Shown here one piece after another: positions 17,234 through 26,104 of a stretch of 64,000 nucleotides of DNA; position 1 is the stretch's first letter, and the number at the start of each line of letters is the position of its first letter. The stretch is from Dehalococcoidales bacterium (GTDB lineage: Bacteria > Chloroflexota > Dehalococcoidia > Dehalococcoidales > Fen-1064): NCBI GenBank assembly GCA_020342155.1, contig CP070842.1, positions 1,430,405 through 1,494,404 of the forward strand, given 5' to 3'. The notes below the pieces were generated by a model. That model had not been told where the DNA came from and made no database searches. It worked only from the letters and a program-made list of their open reading frames with translations. The translations under genes and the position numbers were made by a program.

Positions 17234-17351
17234 GTCATGCTCCACCTTGATATTTGATTACTCTTGGCGCCAATAATACAGCGACAGTATCCAGTTGTCA
17301 ATTTACATCTTTATACCTAATTACGGGGTAACAATCGTATGACATGAGCTG

Positions 17352-17380
17352 TTGACCCCATCGCATATTTGAATTATGAT
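17352..17380 (+). promoter_or_regulatory. Sigma70-type promoter of the glpX cluster
   Basis: TTGACC at 17352-17357 and TATGAT at 17375-17380 are 17 bases apart, about 50 bases before the glpX start. Confidence 0.7.
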
Positions 17381-17431
17381 GACATTGTACGATTTATATC
17401 CTCTTGATTCCGTTGTAGTGGAGGGTTACTC

Positions 17432-18421
17432 ATGGAAAAGGCATATTCTCGTCGTCCTCTCGAACGCAACATAGCGATGGAGCTAATGCGTGTTACCGAA
17501 ACGGCAGCTATAGCTGCCGCTCGTTATTTAGGTCGGGGTGACAAGAATCTGGTGGACGGCGCGGCGGTGGAAGCTATGCGTCAGGCCCTGGGCTATGTCC
17601 GGATGGACGGCATCGTGGTCATCGGAGAGGGTGAGAAAGACGAGGCTCCCATGTTATATATAGGTGAATCCATTGGTGACGGTTCGGATACGCAGGTTGA
17701 TATTGCGGTTGACCCGATTGATGGCACCACGCTGGTGGCGAGAGGTCTCCCCGGGGCACTTTCCGTCTTAGCACTTTCAGCCAGGGGGACGATGAACTGT
17801 CCGAGGCAATTTGTTTATATGAATAAGATTGCTACCGGACATGAGGCAAAGGACGTGATAGATATTGAAGCGCCGGTGGCGGAGAATTTGAGGAACATAG
17901 CCAGAGCTAAAAAAAGAAGCGTAGCAGAAATTACAGTAGTCATTTTAGACAGACCGCGTCACGAACAGATAATATCGGAAATTCAGCAGGTTGGTTCCCG
18001 GGTTAAATTGATTTCCGATGGTGATGTGGCTGCCAGTATAGATGCTGCCCTGCCCGAAACGGAGGTTGATGTGCTTATGGGCATCGGGGGCACGTGTGAG
18101 GGGGTACTCTCTGCTGCTGCCATACACTGCATTGGTGGCGGTATCCAATGTAAGGCCTGGCCCCGTGATGAAGGCGAAAAAGAAGCAGCTATAGCCAGTG
18201 GGGTTAATCTTGACAATATCTATAAGACAGAAGACCTGATAAATAGCGAAGACGTATTCTTTGCCGCCACTGGGGTTAGTAGCGGCGAACTACTAAAGGG
18301 AGTTCGTTATTTCAGTGGTGGAGCCCAGACGCAGTCTCTGGTTATGCGCTCTCATTCTGGCACTATCCGCTGGATTGATTCCTTACACGACTTCGTACGA
18401 TCGGGCAAAACCAAAGAGTAA
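17432..18421 (+). CDS. glpX: Fructose-1,6-bisphosphatase class II
   Basis: A 329-residue GlpX-type phosphatase that dephosphorylates fructose 1,6-bisphosphate in gluconeogenesis and the Calvin or pentose cycles. VIGEGEKDEAPMLYIGE (about residues 64-80) and VDPIDGTTLVARG supply the metal-binding acidic residues. MGIGGTCEGVLSAAAI and QCKAWPRDEGEK are further conserved segments. The length is typical. It opens a cluster with a PPi-type phosphofructokinase, class II aldolase, phosphoglycerate mutase and glucokinase, all on the plus strand. Confidence 0.93.
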   Translation: MEKAYSRRPLERNIAMELMRVTETAAIAAARYLGRGDKNLVDGAAVEAMRQALGYVRMDGIVVIGEGEKDEAPMLYIGESIGDGSDTQVDIAVDPIDGTTLVARGLPGALSVLALSARGTMNCPRQFVYMNKIATGHEAKDVIDIEAPVAENLRNIARAKKRSVAEITVVILDRPRHEQIISEIQQVGSRVKLISDGDVAASIDAALPETEVDVLMGIGGTCEGVLSAAAIHCIGGGIQCKAWPRDEGEKEAAIASGVNLDNIYKTEDLINSEDVFFAATGVSSGELLKGVRYFSGGAQTQSLVMRSHSGTIRWIDSLHDFVRSGKTKE

Positions 18422-18566
18422 TAGAAAAGTATAATCGTGCTAAGGTTGTAAATTAAGGGAGTAACTGTTTGTAGAAAGAGTGCCAAGTAAGACCACGAAA
18501 CCTGTGATATATTGCTATCTCAAACGAGTTAGGTGAAATTGTATTTGCAGGGAGGGTTGAGCTAGG

Positions 18567-19682
18567 TTGAGGAGATGTAGAATTGGCATTCTTACCGGTG
18601 GTGGTGATTGTGCTGGTCTTAATCCGGCCATTAAGTGGGTGGTAAAGACAGCTCTGGACCGTCGGTTGGCGCTAGAAAGAGACACCCGATACGAGGTAAT
18701 AGGGATTCGTAACGGGTGGCGAGGACTCATCAATGTAGACCCCGAAGGTGCGGATATTGATAAGTACATCGTACCTCTCGATGAAGAGAAAGTTCGCACC
18801 TGGGACAGATATGGAGGGACTAATCTCGGGACTTCGCGGACCAATCCCTATGACCCTAATGATGACTGCTCAAAACGGGTAATCAGAAACATCGAACAAC
18901 TTGGTATTGAGGCTCTTGTTGTTATTGGTGGCGAAGACACTCTGGGAGTCGCTCAGAAGCTCTCTCATGAAGGAGTCAATATCATCGGTATCCCCAAGAC
19001 GATAGATAAAGACCTGCCCGGTACGGACTATACCCTTGGATTCGAAACTGCACTAGATGTTATCGTTGAGGCGGTCGACAGGTTAAGGACAACCGCCGGT
19101 TCTCATGAGCGGATATTCGTAGTAGAGACGATGGGAAGACAGAGTGGATGGCTGGCTCTGGAGGGTGGAGAATCCTGTGGTGCTTTTCTTATACTGATTC
19201 CAGAGTATGACTTTTCCATTGAAAAAGTAAACGAGCTGTTGCTTGAGGGAAGAAAGTCCGGGACCAGGTATGGGATTATTATTATGGCGGAAGGAGCTAA
19301 ACCTATTGGTGGTACCGAGATAGTGAGGGACGAAACGGTAGATGGTTTTGGTCATAAAAAATTGGGGGGAGTCGGTGAGTTTTTAGCTGGGGAAATCCAC
19401 AGCGGGACGGGTCTGGAAACGCGAAGTATTGTACTCAGCCACCTGCAGCGCGGCGGAGCTCCATGTGCCTATGACCGGAGAATGGGACGGTATTTTGGTA
19501 TCGCCGCCGTTGACCTCATTGTTGGGGAGGACTTCGGGAAAATAGTCTCTCTGAGGAAGAACGAAATAACTGCCATCCCGATTGAGGATGCCCTGGGGAG
19601 GCTCAATCTGGTAGATGTTGACACACAGTATGATGTCGAAAGGTATAACGGACGCCGGACTATCTTAAGAAGGTGCGGATGA
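18567..19682 (+). CDS. pfp: 6-phosphofructokinase, pyrophosphate-dependent type by signature
   Basis: This 371-residue PfkA-family enzyme phosphorylates fructose 6-phosphate. The N-terminal GGGDCAGLN and GGTNLGTSR are typical. The two residues that separate phosphoryl donors are diagnostic here. GGEDT has Asp where ATP enzymes have Gly (E. coli 104), and IPKTIDKD has Lys where they have Gly (124). Both point to PPi, similar to actinobacterial PPi-PFKs, and allow a reversible reaction. ETMGRQSGWLA and HLQRGGAPCAYDR bind the sugar phosphate. The start is a TTG at 18567 with GGAGGG 10 bases upstream; no better start was seen. PPi use is inferred and not shown. Confidence 0.88.
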   Translation: MRRCRIGILTGGGDCAGLNPAIKWVVKTALDRRLALERDTRYEVIGIRNGWRGLINVDPEGADIDKYIVPLDEEKVRTWDRYGGTNLGTSRTNPYDPNDDCSKRVIRNIEQLGIEALVVIGGEDTLGVAQKLSHEGVNIIGIPKTIDKDLPGTDYTLGFETALDVIVEAVDRLRTTAGSHERIFVVETMGRQSGWLALEGGESCGAFLILIPEYDFSIEKVNELLLEGRKSGTRYGIIIMAEGAKPIGGTEIVRDETVDGFGHKKLGGVGEFLAGEIHSGTGLETRSIVLSHLQRGGAPCAYDRRMGRYFGIAAVDLIVGEDFGKIVSLRKNEITAIPIEDALGRLNLVDVDTQYDVERYNGRRTILRRCG

Positions 19683-19716
19683 AATATACCGAAAATATAA
19701 TGAGTGAGGAGATGAA

Positions 19717-20979
19717 ATGACTTCTGCTTCGCTAAGTGAGATTGATACTCTGGTAGAGAATGCCGTCTTCGGTGCTAATACGGTCAGGGAAAGCAGTCGG
19801 CAGAAAATTCGACAATTGGCTTCAACGAATGGGGTAATTCTGGCAAGCATTGATGGGTTTTACCAGGCTGCTGGTAAGGGGTTCTACAGCAGTATCACCG
19901 TTCCCGCAATAAATATCCGTGGCATGACATACCAGGTGGCCAGGGCGGTATTTAGAGCTGCTCTTAAGGATAAGGTTGGTCCCTTTATCTTCGAAATTGC
20001 CCGCTCTGAGATTGACTATACAGCGCAGCGTCCCGGTGAGTATGCTGCCTGCATACTGGCGGCGGCGCTCAAAGAGGGGTTCAGGGGTCCGGTTTTTCTC
20101 CAGGGAGACCACTTCCAGGTTAACCTTGCCAAATACAATGCAGACGCACAACAGGAACTGGATAGTATCAGGGAGCTGGTACGTGAGGCCGTAGACGCTG
20201 GCTTTTTCAACATTGATATTGACGCCTCTACTATCGTTGACCTTGAAAAACCAGGCCTCGAAGAGCAGCAGGAGAAGAACTGTCAGGTCACGGCGGACAT
20301 GACCAGGTTTATGCGGGAGATTGAGCCTGAGGGTATAACCATCTCGGTTGGTGGCGAAATCGGTGAAGTCGGCGGGCGCAATAGCACCGTGGCGGACTTC
20401 CAAGCCTTTATGGCAGGATATATCAGGCTGCTGGGGCCAGATGTCAGGGGCCTATCTAAAATAAGCGTTCAGACCGGGACAGCACACGGCGGGGTAGTAT
20501 TACCTGACGGCTCAATAGCGAGTGTTAACATTGATTTTGAGGCTCTGAAGGATTTATCGCGAGCGGCACGGGAAGAATACGGTATGGGTGGCGCCGTGCA
20601 GCACGGGGCCTCCACTTTGCCTGATGATGCTTTTGACCTCTTTCCTCAGGTGGACACACTGGAGGTGCACCTGGCTACCGGATTTCAGAACATTATCTAT
20701 GATAGCCCCTATTTCCCGAAGGAATTACTGGACACGATTGCCCGACATCTCCAGGAGAAGTATGCCGGTGAGAGAAAGCAGGAGGATACCGTCGAGCAAT
20801 TCCTCTACAAGACCCGTAAAAAGGCATTCGGCGATTTCAAGAAGGAAATCTGGGACCTGCCGGCAGAAAATCTGAAGGAGATTGGTAACATACTTGAAGA
20901 GCGGTTTTCTCTGCTGTTCCGTAAGTTAAAAGTAGATAACACGGTAGACCTGGTGAACCGGTTCGTAAATTACCAGTGA
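19717..20979 (+). CDS. fba: Class II (zinc) fructose-bisphosphate aldolase family protein
   Basis: A 420-residue class II aldolase, longer than typical Fba because of an extended N-terminus and a helical C-terminal tail. Zinc and substrate ligands are visible as QGDHFQ (about residues 129-134), GGEIGEVGG, QTGTAHGG and VQHGASTLPDDAF. The enzyme would cleave fructose 1,6-bisphosphate to two triose phosphates. An AGTGAGGAGATGAA site precedes the ATG. It follows the phosphofructokinase by 34 bases and is probably co-transcribed with it. A tagatose-bisphosphate or related specificity cannot be excluded. Confidence 0.85.
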   Translation: MTSASLSEIDTLVENAVFGANTVRESSRQKIRQLASTNGVILASIDGFYQAAGKGFYSSITVPAINIRGMTYQVARAVFRAALKDKVGPFIFEIARSEIDYTAQRPGEYAACILAAALKEGFRGPVFLQGDHFQVNLAKYNADAQQELDSIRELVREAVDAGFFNIDIDASTIVDLEKPGLEEQQEKNCQVTADMTRFMREIEPEGITISVGGEIGEVGGRNSTVADFQAFMAGYIRLLGPDVRGLSKISVQTGTAHGGVVLPDGSIASVNIDFEALKDLSRAAREEYGMGGAVQHGASTLPDDAFDLFPQVDTLEVHLATGFQNIIYDSPYFPKELLDTIARHLQEKYAGERKQEDTVEQFLYKTRKKAFGDFKKEIWDLPAENLKEIGNILEERFSLLFRKLKVDNTVDLVNRFVNYQ

Positions 20980-21181
20980 TGATGAGATTAGCAGAATCGG
21001 TTCTATGAAACTGACTCAGGCGACCACATTATTGCGCAATGTTCTTACCAGGTGCCAGGATAGTTGCTATCGATTATGCCCTGGCGATGCTTTCCCGCTG
21101 TTAGACCGGCTCGGTTCTGGCTAATCTCGGGAAGAAAAGTGATAAAATGTGTATCGTATCTCATTTAGCGAAGGGAGCAAG

Positions 21182-21931
21182 ATGGCGAAGCTGGTATTGC
21201 TGAGGCATGGAGAAAGCCTGTGGAATAAAGAGAACAGGTTCGGCGGTTGGACCGATACAGACCTGTCGGAGAAGGGAATTACCGAGGCAGAAAAGGCCGG
21301 GCAGATTTTGAGAGATGAGGGATACGTGTTTGATGTGGCCTTTACTTCGGTACTGAAGAGGGCGATACGTACCCTGTGGTTTGTGCTGGATGAAATGGAT
21401 CTGATGTGGATACCGGTATACAAGTCATGGCGGTTAAACGAAAGGTATTACGGCGCGCTGCAGGGCCTCAATAAGTCTGATACCGCCGTCAAATATGGTG
21501 AGGAGCAGGTCTTGATATGGCGACGAAGCTATGATGTCAGGCCACCAGGTGTAGAAACGACGGACGAAAGATATCCCGGGAATGACCTGAAGTATAGAGA
21601 CCTTGACGAGAAAGACCTGCCCTTAGCAGAAAGTCTGAAGGACACGTCCAACAGGGTTCTGCCTTACTGGCATGAGACAATTGTCCCCTGCGTAAAAGCA
21701 GGGAATCGAGTAATAATTTCAGCTCACGGCAATAGTCTGCGGGCACTGGTCAAATATCTCGATAATATATCCGATGAAGAAATATTGACTCTTAACATAC
21801 CTACGGGTATTCCTCTCGTTTACGAACTCGATGATGAAATAAGACCTTTGAAAAGCTCCTACCTCGGAAACCCCGAAGAAGTGAAGAGGGCTATGGAGGC
21901 TGTCGCTAAACAGGGAAAAGCACGTCAGTGA
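21182..21931 (+). CDS. gpmA: 2,3-bisphosphoglycerate-dependent phosphoglycerate mutase
   Basis: A 249-residue histidine phosphatase-fold enzyme that interconverts 3- and 2-phosphoglycerate. [20 protein letters not shown] carries the phosphorylated His; the family signature [14 protein letters not shown] follows, and the second catalytic His is in [11 protein letters not shown]. The long insertion typical of dPGM ([18 protein letters not shown]) is present. ATG 21182 is chosen, with GAAGGGAG about 4 bases upstream; an earlier frame start would add 11 unrelated residues. Confidence 0.93.
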   Translation: MAKLVLLRHGESLWNKENRFGGWTDTDLSEKGITEAEKAGQILRDEGYVFDVAFTSVLKRAIRTLWFVLDEMDLMWIPVYKSWRLNERYYGALQGLNKSDTAVKYGEEQVLIWRRSYDVRPPGVETTDERYPGNDLKYRDLDEKDLPLAESLKDTSNRVLPYWHETIVPCVKAGNRVIISAHGNSLRALVKYLDNISDEEILTLNIPTGIPLVYELDDEIRPLKSSYLGNPEEVKRAMEAVAKQGKARQ

Positions 21932-22029
21932 AGCTTGAAAATCCCGTCATATTTCCCCAGTCGGTTCTGTTAAGACTATGGTGCCGGCATGGGGACGTTT
22001 TATAATCTCACAGACAGGAGAGCGGAGAA

Positions 22030-23022
22030 ATGAGCGAGCATCGTGAAACCAGGGTTATTGGCATTGACCTTGGTGGTACCAACGTACGAACCGCGGTAGT
22101 GAATGCTCAGGGTGAGATGCTTGCCCGCGACCAGGGCATTACCCCCGCCAAAGAGGGGAGTGACGCGATTGTTAAGGCGATTCTGGAGTCCGTCGGTCGT
22201 GTCCTTACCCAGGCACACATGGATGCTTCTGACCTTGGTGCCGTCGGCCTGGCATCCGCTGGTCTCTCCAATCCTGAGACTGGCATACTATATACTTCAC
22301 CAAACCTCCCCACATTGAAAGATGTGCCCCTGGCAGGTCTTATCGAGAAAGAGTTGGGCAAAAAGGTCTTTCTTATGAATGATGCCAATGCGGCTGCTAT
22401 CGGTGAGCTGTATCTGGGTACTGCCAGAGGTGCGCGTAACTTCATTTACGTCACCCTAAGCACTGGAATAGGTGCTGGTGTTGTCATCAACGATAAAATA
22501 TACGCCGGTTCGGCGGGTCTTGCGAGTGAACCGGGCCACATGGTCATCAGTGATGAAGGGCCTGTTTGTTATTGCGGAAGTAAGGGGTGCTGGGAACCGC
22601 TGGCTTCCGGAACCGCACTGGCTAAATATGCGAGACAATGCATTCAGGAGGGGATAAAGACGTCTATTCTGGACTATGTCGGTGGCGATGCAGAGAAGGT
22701 TACAGCTGAGGATGTGCACAAGGCCGCTCAGGCAGGTGATGCTCTGGCCAGGGAAGTGATCGCCCGTACAGCGTACTATGTGGGTGTGGGGCTGGCGAAC
22801 CTGATAAACATATTTAACCCCGAGTTAATAGTCATCGGTGGAGGCCTCTCGAATATCGGTGATATGCTACTTGAGCCCGCCTATGAGGAAGCAAAGAGAA
22901 GGGCATTTCCGCAGATGTCTGACGTGGTGCGCTTTGCCCGTGCTGAGCTGGGGGAGGATTCCGGGATACTGGGAGCTGGTATCTTCGTGCTGAGGGAGAC
23001 CAAGGGATTGGGTAGACTATAG
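22030..23022 (+). CDS. glk: ROK-family glucokinase
   Basis: A 330-residue sugar kinase that phosphorylates glucose at C6 with ATP. The N-terminal GIDLGGTNVRTAVV is the phosphate-binding motif. MNDANAAAIGE carries the catalytic Asp. The ROK zinc motif CYCGSKGCWEPLASG follows EPGHMVI. The C-terminal IFNPELIVIGGG is typical. AGGAGAGCGGAGAA precedes the ATG. It ends the sugar-phosphate cluster. A different hexose or N-acetyl sugar is possible. Confidence 0.9.
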   Translation: MSEHRETRVIGIDLGGTNVRTAVVNAQGEMLARDQGITPAKEGSDAIVKAILESVGRVLTQAHMDASDLGAVGLASAGLSNPETGILYTSPNLPTLKDVPLAGLIEKELGKKVFLMNDANAAAIGELYLGTARGARNFIYVTLSTGIGAGVVINDKIYAGSAGLASEPGHMVISDEGPVCYCGSKGCWEPLASGTALAKYARQCIQEGIKTSILDYVGGDAEKVTAEDVHKAAQAGDALAREVIARTAYYVGVGLANLINIFNPELIVIGGGLSNIGDMLLEPAYEEAKRRAFPQMSDVVRFARAELGEDSGILGAGIFVLRETKGLGRL

Positions 23023-23084
23023 CGATATTAGCTTCAGTTTGAACTTGATTATATTATAAGTATCTGTATTTTATACCCACATCG

Positions 23085-23107
23085 ACATCCCGATGTTTGT
23101 TCAATAG
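23085..23107 (+). repeat. Cassette-type repeat, copy A (core only)
   Basis: ACATCCCGATGTTTGTTCAA and the bases after it are identical over 22 bases to the 3' core of copy C. The upstream half of the repeat is missing or decayed. Confidence 0.7.
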
Positions 23108-23207
23108 CTTTTCTATTCTCGCTGACTTCGCACGTTTATGGTGGTATTGACTTTGCTTCCAATAGTCCTATTGATTGGTCATGTAGGAAAAGTCAACTGA
23201 AGTGAGG

Positions 23208-23236
23208 TTGACAGAAGTGATCATATACAGTAATAT
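23208..23236 (+). promoter_or_regulatory. Sigma70-type promoter of the PKD-domain gene
   Basis: TTGACA at 23208-23213 and TAATAT at 23231-23236 are 17 bases apart. Transcription would start near 23243, giving a leader of about 155 bases. Confidence 0.75.
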
Positions 23237-23242
23237 CCTGTG

Positions 23243-23397
23243 CGTACAATAATTTACGTATCGTAATAATACTTAACTTGTGCTTTGGGGGGCTTAGAAG
23301 CACTACCTGTATTTGGACACTTGGGTAGAGCAGAGCCAATAGTGAAACCGACCTGAAATATGGTCGGTTTTTGGTTTTTACAAAGGAGGCAACGGAG
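23243..23397 (+). promoter_or_regulatory. Structured leader ending in an intrinsic terminator (possible riboswitch or attenuator)
   Basis: Between the promoter and the ribosome-binding site the leader can fold into a nested element: GGCT (about 23290) with AGCC (about 23335), and inside it CTACC with GGGTAG closing TGT/ACA. A clear terminator follows at 23345-23379, only three bases before the AAAGGAGG site. This is the layout of a transcription-attenuating leader. I could not match it to a riboswitch class I know. Confidence 0.5.
23345..23379 (+). terminator. Leader terminator before the PKD-domain gene
   Basis: AAACCGACC (23345-23353) pairs perfectly with GGTCGGTTT (23362-23370) and is followed by TTGGTTTTT. 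It lies between the promoter and the start codon of the downstream gene. Confidence 0.8.
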
Positions 23398-25956
23398 ATG
23401 AAAAGCGATGTAAAGGTCGGAGTACAAATTGTTCTGGCACTGGTATTAGCCTTGTCGGGCATACTGAGTTCAGCCACGGGAGTCCGTGCGGAAGAACCGG
23501 ACGATATCGTCCTGGCTACTTTCGCAACTACCCTGAGTTACAACCAACCAGGAAACGATTTCACCAATGGTGAAGTCATTGGCAGTAGAGGATGGTGGAA
23601 CTCTATTGAGAACCGTTCAGATGAGGCGGTTATGGACCTTACCTTGGATCTTAATAGCGAGTTGACACTTGATAACTTCTCCGTACCCCCGGAAACAATG
23701 GGACCATCGACCTATAGCTGGACTTTTGGTACTCTTCCTGTTGGAGCAACGATCCCCAATATTGTTTTCAATGAGCAGAATCCCTCTCCCGTTTCGTATA
23801 TTCCCGGATTCGACGCCTCACGGACAGTGGACGTGCCTGTTTTTACGGAATCGGGAACTCAGATTCTTACTGTAACTGTTGACCCCCAGGAAACAATAAA
23901 TTCCATAATGGTACAGGTCACTATACCGCCAAACCAAATTGCGAATACAGCCTATTCTGATTGGGCTGTTACTGACGATAATGGCCCGGTAGAACACTCT
24001 GTTTACCAGGTGGGAACCTCGATAGTTATTAGTCAAATGTCCCCTGATGCAGGAAGCATTTATACTTTCAAAGTCTGGATTGAGGTCGATCCCAACGTTG
24101 CCAAGACAGAGTTTATTCCTCAGGTCGGTGTTACTGTTAATAAGAACATGGTTTTCGGTCCTGCAGGTACCAGCAGCTCTCTTATCCATGAAGTAGACGG
24201 ACTTGGTACTTGGACCGTGAGTGCTGGAGAAGAGCATCCATGGAACGTGCAAGAGTTTGAAAATAAGTCTGTGGTTTTTCCCTCAAGTATTTATGCATTA
24301 GGTGAAATATCAGGTTCTGTGCAAAACGATACTGGCACCCCGATAAACGGTGCTACTATCGTAGCTTTCCCGGTCACGCCTGGTCTAATACGTGTCACTT
24401 CATCGGGAGAGGACGGCAGATATCTTATGGAGAACCTGCCAATTGGTAACTATTATATGCGGGCCATCGCTACAGAATATATTAGCCAGTGGTACGATGG
24501 TGAGGATTTCCTAGCAAATAGAGACATGGTTACAGTAATATCTGGCGATGTTTCCGACATCAACTTCTCACTCAGACCCGATGCTGGCTCTATGTCGGGT
24601 TACGTATATGAGGCTGACGGTTTGACTCCCGTCAATCGGGCTTTTGTGGACATGTACACCTACGACGGAGCCACCTGGATACTGGCTTACAGGACAGCAT
24701 CACAACCTGACGGAAGCTACTTGATGCCCTCATTGAAGCCGGGTGATTATAAGGTCAGAGCCTGGACCGGCGGTTATTTAGATGAGTGGTACGAGGAAGG
24801 ATTTTCTGACGCTGATGCTATCCTGGTAACAATAACCGCGCTTGCTGAAACCAGCGGCATCAACTTCAGCCTTAGTCAGCTGTATGAGACACCTGCCGGA
24901 GACAACATCATTGTTAATGATATCTATAATGAAGTTACAGTGACATTTGCTACGGTAATCGAGGACGGCAGCACCAGTATCAATGTAGCTGAATATGATC
25001 CCAGTGATGGTACGATTGAGTTCCGTGTCGTGGGTAAATACTACGACATCTCTACCGATGCGTCGTACGATGGAACAATTACTATAACAATCACTTACGA
25101 CGATACAGGTTTGCAGAAGCCGGAGGAGAATCTCAAACTCTGGCACTGGGATGGCACTCACTGGTCCGCTGTTGATTGCGTGATTGATGAGGAGGAAAAT
25201 ACTATAACTGCGATTGTAGATAGTCTATCCTGGTTTGCTGTCGGTGAGTTCAATGATTTCCCGGTAGCTGAAGCTGCTGTCACTACGTATCTAGCTCCTG
25301 TTGAGGCAGAGTTCATCTTTGATGGGAGCAACTCGATTGACCCAGACGGAATCATAGTTACTTACGAATGGGATTTTGGGGATAGCAACGGTAGTGGTAT
25401 CCTAGAGACCCCGAGTGTAACGCATTCTTATGCTGAGCCCGGAGTCTATAATGTGATATTGACTGTCACCGATGATTCAGGTGCCCAGTCAACTTCTGCT
25501 GTGATGGTTGTTGTTTACGATCCGGAGGGTGGATTCGTCACAGGTGGCGGTTGGATTGACTCACCAGAAGGAGCCTACACACTTGATCCTTCTCTCACAG
25601 GAAAAGCTACCTTTGGGTTTGTCTCCAAGTATAAGAAGGACGCAACTGTTCCCACTGGGCAAACCGAGTTTCAGTTTAAGGCAGGCGACTCAAACTTCCA
25701 CAGCTCATCTTATGATTGGCTTATCGTGACTGGTTCAGATTACGCCAGGTTCAAAGGTACCGGCACCATTAATGGTGAAGGAGAATACAAATTCCAGATT
25801 TGGGCTGGTGATGGTACAGGGGTTGACGGTGCCGACACCTTCCGCATCAAGATTTGGATGGAGAATGAGTCCGGTGACGAAATTGTTGTTTATGACAATG
25901 GTATGAATCAACCGATAGGCGGAGGTAACATCGTCGTCCATACCAGCCAGAATTAA
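23398..25956 (+). CDS. Exported multidomain protein with carboxypeptidase-regulatory-like and PKD domains
   Basis: An 852-residue exported protein. Residues 1-30 are a signal peptide (hydrophobic core then SATGVRAEE). An N-terminal beta-rich region of about 270 residues follows. Two carboxypeptidase-regulatory-like beta-sandwich repeats come next (GEISGSVQNDTGTPINGA; SMSGYVYEADGLTPVNRAF, each with DGxYLM). After a further beta domain there is a PKD domain (YEWDFGDSNGSG, THSYAEPGVYNVILTV). The C-terminal domain starts GFVTGGGWIDSPEGAY, a module found at the end of other secreted proteins. ATG 23398 has AAAGGAGG 10 bases upstream. Probably a cell-surface or matrix protein. It is preceded by an attenuator-like leader and flanked by copies of the cassette repeat. 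Confidence 0.85.
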   Translation: MKSDVKVGVQIVLALVLALSGILSSATGVRAEEPDDIVLATFATTLSYNQPGNDFTNGEVIGSRGWWNSIENRSDEAVMDLTLDLNSELTLDNFSVPPETMGPSTYSWTFGTLPVGATIPNIVFNEQNPSPVSYIPGFDASRTVDVPVFTESGTQILTVTVDPQETINSIMVQVTIPPNQIANTAYSDWAVTDDNGPVEHSVYQVGTSIVISQMSPDAGSIYTFKVWIEVDPNVAKTEFIPQVGVTVNKNMVFGPAGTSSSLIHEVDGLGTWTVSAGEEHPWNVQEFENKSVVFPSSIYALGEISGSVQNDTGTPINGATIVAFPVTPGLIRVTSSGEDGRYLMENLPIGNYYMRAIATEYISQWYDGEDFLANRDMVTVISGDVSDINFSLRPDAGSMSGYVYEADGLTPVNRAFVDMYTYDGATWILAYRTASQPDGSYLMPSLKPGDYKVRAWTGGYLDEWYEEGFSDADAILVTITALAETSGINFSLSQLYETPAGDNIIVNDIYNEVTVTFATVIEDGSTSINVAEYDPSDGTIEFRVVGKYYDISTDASYDGTITITITYDDTGLQKPEENLKLWHWDGTHWSAVDCVIDEEENTITAIVDSLSWFAVGEFNDFPVAEAAVTTYLAPVEAEFIFDGSNSIDPDGIIVTYEWDFGDSNGSGILETPSVTHSYAEPGVYNVILTVTDDSGAQSTSAVMVVVYDPEGGFVTGGGWIDSPEGAYTLDPSLTGKATFGFVSKYKKDATVPTGQTEFQFKAGDSNFHSSSYDWLIVTGSDYARFKGTGTINGEGEYKFQIWAGDGTGVDGADTFRIKIWMENESGDEIVVYDNGMNQPIGGGNIVVHTSQN

Positions 25957-25985
25957 TAGTATTTCGCAAACTTGTTAATGTTCGG

Positions 25986-26012
25986 GGGAGCCTCTTCGGA
26001 GGCTCCCTCTCT
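25986..26012 (+). terminator. Terminator after the PKD-domain gene
   Basis: GGGAGCCTC and GAGGCTCCC pair around a TTCG tetraloop (25986-26007), followed by TCTCTGC. It lies 29 bases after the stop codon. Confidence 0.85.
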
Positions 26013-26034
26013 GCTAATATATCACTTAATAGTA

Positions 26035-26098
26035 AAGACAAACGGTATCATCCACGAGTACGCATGGCTGGACAGACATCCCGATGTTTGTCCAGTGG
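26035..26098 (+). repeat. Cassette-type repeat, copy B
   Basis: About 64 bases related to copies C and D, with ACGCATGGCTGGACAGACAT in the centre. The hairpin arms are GGACAGACATC and GATGTTTGTCC. The TTC-to-TCC change restores a G-C pair, while the A-to-G change keeps a wobble, so the hairpin is maintained. Confidence 0.85.
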
Positions 26099-26104
26099 CG
26101 GCTT

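Noticed and set aside
23243-23397. c-di-GMP-I riboswitch in the PKD-gene leader
   Set aside because: The conserved GGGCAAACC and ACGCAAAGCC cores are not present; only a generic structured leader can be claimed.
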